Of a stretch of 46,365 bases of DNA, positions 43,916 through 46,365 are shown piece after piece (position 1 is the stretch's first letter; the number at the start of each line of letters is the position of its first letter). The notes beneath the pieces were generated by a model. The model was not told where the DNA came from. It ran no database searches and saw nothing but the letters and a program-made list of their open reading frames with translations. Both the position numbers and the translations under genes were made by a program. Origin of the DNA: an uncultured Bacteroidota bacterium (GTDB lineage Bacteria > Bacteroidota > Bacteroidia > AKYH767-A > 2013-40CM-41-45); contig CALMQM010000021.1 in NCBI GenBank assembly GCA_937871435.1, positions 1 through 46,365 on the forward strand, given 5' to 3'.

Positions 43916-44812
43916 ATGACAGAATCCCGCCGGGCACACATTTCATTATTCGCTGCGAACTTAATTTACGGCGCGAATTTCAGCATCGCTAAAATCGCGA
44001 TGCCACAACATATCAGTCCGGCTGCATTTGTTTTGCTGAGAGTGCTGGCGGCCACCGGATTGTTTTTTCTCCTCGACAGAAGCACTGAAAGCCGACAAAA
44101 AATTGAGAGAAAAGATTATGTGCGGTTTTTTGAACTTGGTTTGTTCGGCGTCGCCATCAATCAATTGCTTTTTTTCGAAGGTCTGAGCAGAACATCCAAC
44201 ATCAACGCTTCTCTTATCATGACTTCTACACCGATCCTGGTGACGTTGATGGCATTTTTATTTCTGAAAGAGCATCTGAAATTGACTCAGGTAACCGGCA
44301 TCGCTCTGGGAATGGCCGGAGCCGTGACTTTGATTCTGCAATACCGGAATCACACAGGCAAGCCGACTGCTTTCGGAGATTTCATGGTATTGGTGAATGC
44401 CGCTTCTTACGCACTTTATATCGTCCGGGCAAAACGGATGATGAAAAAGTATGATACCTGGCAGGTGATCAAATGGACATTTTTCTTTGGCCTTCTCCTG
44501 GTGACACCTTTCGGAAGTCCGGGACTTGCGCGTGTGGAATGGAATAATTTTACATTATCTGTCTGGCTTGCTGTAGGTTTTGTTCTTCTCTTCACTACCT
44601 TCTTCGCTTACTTGTTTAACACCTATGGACTGAAGCATTTGAGTCCTTCGGTAGTAAGCTTTTACATTTATCTGCAACCGCTTTTCGCGACCCTTGTTTC
44701 TTTGCTGATTACACATGAATTGATCAGTCTTGTACAGATTGTGGCCTGTGTCCTGATTTTCGCCGGAGTTTATCTGGTAAACAGTCCGGCACTTGGTAAA
44801 GCCAAATCTTAA
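43916..44812 (+). CDS. EamA/DMT-family transporter
   Basis: Inner-membrane protein of 298 residues with ten predicted helices arranged as two EamA repeats. The first repeat starts ISLFAANLIYGANFSIAK and includes ASLIMTSTPILVTLMAFLFLKEHL. The second starts FGDFMVLVNAASYALYIVRAK and includes SPSVVSFYIYLQPLFATLVSLLI. These segments are typical of drug/metabolite exporters for amino acids or related metabolites; the substrate is not predictable. The next gene has its own consensus promoter, so it is probably not co-transcribed beyond this point. Confidence 0.9.
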   Translation: MTESRRAHISLFAANLIYGANFSIAKIAMPQHISPAAFVLLRVLAATGLFFLLDRSTESRQKIERKDYVRFFELGLFGVAINQLLFFEGLSRTSNINASLIMTSTPILVTLMAFLFLKEHLKLTQVTGIALGMAGAVTLILQYRNHTGKPTAFGDFMVLVNAASYALYIVRAKRMMKKYDTWQVIKWTFFFGLLLVTPFGSPGLARVEWNNFTLSVWLAVGFVLLFTTFFAYLFNTYGLKHLSPSVVSFYIYLQPLFATLVSLLITHELISLVQIVACVLIFAGVYLVNSPALGKAKS

Positions 44813-44822
44813 CGTATTTTTG
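44793..44822 (+). promoter_or_regulatory. Consensus Bacteroidota promoter of yicC-gmk
   Basis: TTG (44793-44795), a 19-bp spacer, then TATTTTTG (44815-44822), 22 nt before the yicC ATG. Both elements and the spacer match the σABfr consensus. It overlaps the end of the EamA gene. Confidence 0.75.
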
Positions 44823-44844
44823 TTCACTCGTTTAAAACCACCCC

Positions 44845-45717
44845 ATGATTCGCTCCATGACCGGGTTCGGTAGCGCAAGCATCGAACACAGAAACAAGAC
44901 CATTACTGTCGAAATAAAATCGGTCAACAGCAAATTTTTTGACCTTACACTCCGGTTGCCTTCTCTGTATCGGGAGAAGGAATTTGAAATTCGCGCGGAC
45001 CTGAACCGACAGATTGAACGTGGTAAAGTGGAATGTTCCATCAATGTAGAATCACAGGAAGCACCGAAAAAAAGCAGCATCAATGCAGCGTTGGTGAAAG
45101 CGTATTACGAAGAACTCAAAACTATTTCCGATGATTTAAAACTTCCTCCTGCCAATTTTATGAAAATAATTATTGGTATGCCGGATGTTTTGAATACGGA
45201 AAAAAATATCTTGGATGAAGAGGAATGGTCGGCAGTGAAAACAGCGATAGACAAAGCTGTGGCTGCATTCCAGGAATTCCGGAAGATGGAAGGAAAAAGT
45301 TTATCGGTTGATCTGGAAGAAAGAATTCGTGCGATTGAAAGCGGCCTGAAAGAACTTGAGCCTTTTGAAGCAGGGAGAATAGAACTGGTGAGAAAACGAT
45401 TGCAGATGAATCTGGAAGAATTTATCCAGGTGAACAACATCGACCGGAACCGTTTTGAGCAGGAACTGATTTTTTACATCGAGAAATACGATATCTCTGA
45501 GGAAAAAGTACGACTGAAAAGTCACCTGAATTATTTTTTGAAAACTATGAATGACGATGCATCGGGAGGAAAAAAACTTTCGTTCATCGGACAAGAGATT
45601 GGACGAGAAGTAAACACGATAGGTTCCAAAGCCAATGATGCCAATATGCAAAAAGCGGTAGTTGGAATGAAGGATGAACTTGAGAGAATCAAAGAACAGG
45701 TGTTGAATATTCTCTGA
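44845..45717 (+). CDS. YicC/YloC family endoribonuclease
   Basis: Member of the YicC family, shown in E. coli and Bacillus to be an endoribonuclease. Length, 290 residues, is typical. The N-terminal domain begins with the signature MIRSMTGFGSASIEHRNKTI followed by VEIKSVNSKFFDLTLRLP. The C-terminal domain (about 205-290) contains FIEKYDISEEKVRLKSHLNYFL and LSFIGQEIGREVNTIGSKAND, including the conserved acidic and histidine residues of the catalytic domain. It starts behind a consensus promoter and is followed after two bases by gmk, the conserved yicC-gmk order. Confidence 0.95.
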   Translation: MIRSMTGFGSASIEHRNKTITVEIKSVNSKFFDLTLRLPSLYREKEFEIRADLNRQIERGKVECSINVESQEAPKKSSINAALVKAYYEELKTISDDLKLPPANFMKIIIGMPDVLNTEKNILDEEEWSAVKTAIDKAVAAFQEFRKMEGKSLSVDLEERIRAIESGLKELEPFEAGRIELVRKRLQMNLEEFIQVNNIDRNRFEQELIFYIEKYDISEEKVRLKSHLNYFLKTMNDDASGGKKLSFIGQEIGREVNTIGSKANDANMQKAVVGMKDELERIKEQVLNIL

Positions 45718-45719
45718 GA

Positions 45720-46286
45720 ATGATACAAGGGAAACTTCTTCTTTTTTGCGGACCATCCGGCAGTGGAAAAACAACCATAGTCCATCATCTCCTGCAAAAA
45801 AATCCACGGATAGAATTTTCAGTTTCGGCAACTACGCGTCCACAGCGCGCCAACGAAGTGGATGGAAAAGATTACCATTTTATTTCTGTTGAAGATTTTA
45901 AAAAAAGAATCGCGAACGACGAGTTTGTAGAATGGGAAGAGGTTTATACGGATCGTTTTTACGGAACATTGAAATCTGAAATTGAACGCATCTGGAACGA
46001 TCACAAAGTGGCGATCTTTGATGTGGATGTGGAAGGCGGATTGAAAATCAAAAAAATCTTCGGGCAAATGTTGCTGGCAGTATTTGTAATGCCTCCGTCG
46101 GTGGAAGCATTGCATCAGCGTTTGCATGCACGGAATTCCGAAACTGCTGAATCATTTAAAGCACGTATTGCAAAATCAGAACACGAAATTGCCTATGCAT
46201 TTCGCTTCGACAAAGTCATCATCAACGACAACCTGGATCATGCGTTGGAAGAAGCGGAAAAGTTGGTGGATGATTTTTTGAAGTAA
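45720..46286 (+). CDS. gmk: Guanylate kinase
   Basis: ATP:GMP phosphotransferase making GDP; essential for nucleotide pools and ppGpp metabolism. Cytosolic, 188 residues. The P-loop GPSGSGKT lies at 11-18. GMP-site residues appear in SVSATTRPQRANEVDGKDYHF and FVEWEEVYTDRFYGT, and the lid region in RLHARNSETAESFKARIA. The start is two bases after the yicC stop, so translation is probably coupled. The gene is complete at both ends, with a heptamer repeat block just beyond its stop. Confidence 0.97.
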   Translation: MIQGKLLLFCGPSGSGKTTIVHHLLQKNPRIEFSVSATTRPQRANEVDGKDYHFISVEDFKKRIANDEFVEWEEVYTDRFYGTLKSEIERIWNDHKVAIFDVDVEGGLKIKKIFGQMLLAVFVMPPSVEALHQRLHARNSETAESFKARIAKSEHEIAYAFRFDKVIINDNLDHALEEAEKLVDDFLK

Positions 46287-46292
46287 AGGACA

Positions 46293-46365
46293 GAGGAGCG
46301 GGGACGAGGGACAAGGGGCGAGGGACGGACTTTGAAGGATGAGGGACGGGGGACGGGGGACGGGG
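46293..46365 (+). repeat. Heptanucleotide repeat locus 5 (runs off window)
   Basis: GGGACGA/GGGACAA-type units start a few bases after the gmk stop. Positions 46343-46363 hold three GGGACGG units in exact 7-nt register, extending to the window end. G-rich on the plus strand. The full length is unknown because the window ends inside it. Confidence 0.85.

Overview
The window looks like ordinary chromosome of a non-phototrophic, didermic member of the Bacteroidota. Four proteins end in type IX secretion (T9SS) C-terminal sorting domains. A PorZ homologue is followed by recO. Near-consensus TAnnTTTG promoter boxes lie just upstream of several genes. Most signal peptidase I cleavage sites leave a glutamine at +1, the 'Q-rule' of this phylum. 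I see no rRNA, tRNA, CRISPR array, intact insertion sequence, integrase or phage gene.

Layout. 0.1-6.9 kb (minus): an LtaS/sulfatase-like membrane phosphotransferase, a CUB-domain T9SS cargo and dxs. 7.2-8.6 kb (plus): asnS. 8.7-15.1 kb (minus): a small outer-membrane barrel, a propeller-like T9SS cargo, a cysS-glutaminyl cyclase pair and an SDR-type threonine dehydrogenase. 15.5-21.6 kb (plus): two large membrane glycosyltransferase-like proteins and a GT9 heptosyltransferase, probably for surface glycan. 21.8-24.9 kb (plus): porZ-recO. 24.9-26.8 kb (minus): scpA and a UPF0104 flippase-like protein. After about 0.9 kb of AT-rich non-coding DNA, 27.7-31.9 kb (plus) holds five exported proteins of unknown function. 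Four of these form a tight operon that ends in a perfect terminator. 32.2-34.1 kb: a TMTC-like membrane TPR protein. 34.2-36.8 kb (minus): a dihaem cytochrome c, a DinB protein and deoD. 37.0-40.2 kb (plus): a DUF5655 protein and a large Asp-box/Kelch T9SS cargo. The remainder is mostly housekeeping: a YbjQ protein, a second DinB protein, a CDF metal transporter, a tiny membrane protein, an ArsC/Spx-like protein, an EamA transporter, yicC and gmk.

How the genes fit together. The exported proteins, the glutaminyl cyclase that would cap their N-terminal glutamine, and PorZ of the T9SS attachment complex form one coherent theme of envelope export and surface attachment.

The most unusual features are two. 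First, a mosaic of heptanucleotide repeats (units GGGACGR, CGAAACN and TATTAGG) occupies at least five intergenic sites. It is G-rich on the plus strand at every site. At one site it is inverted into a long hairpin between two convergent genes. Second, the 28.9-31.9 kb operon encodes two diverged LPP20-like paralogues, a DUF6175-like protein and a further periplasmic protein. It is my best candidate for an undescribed system.
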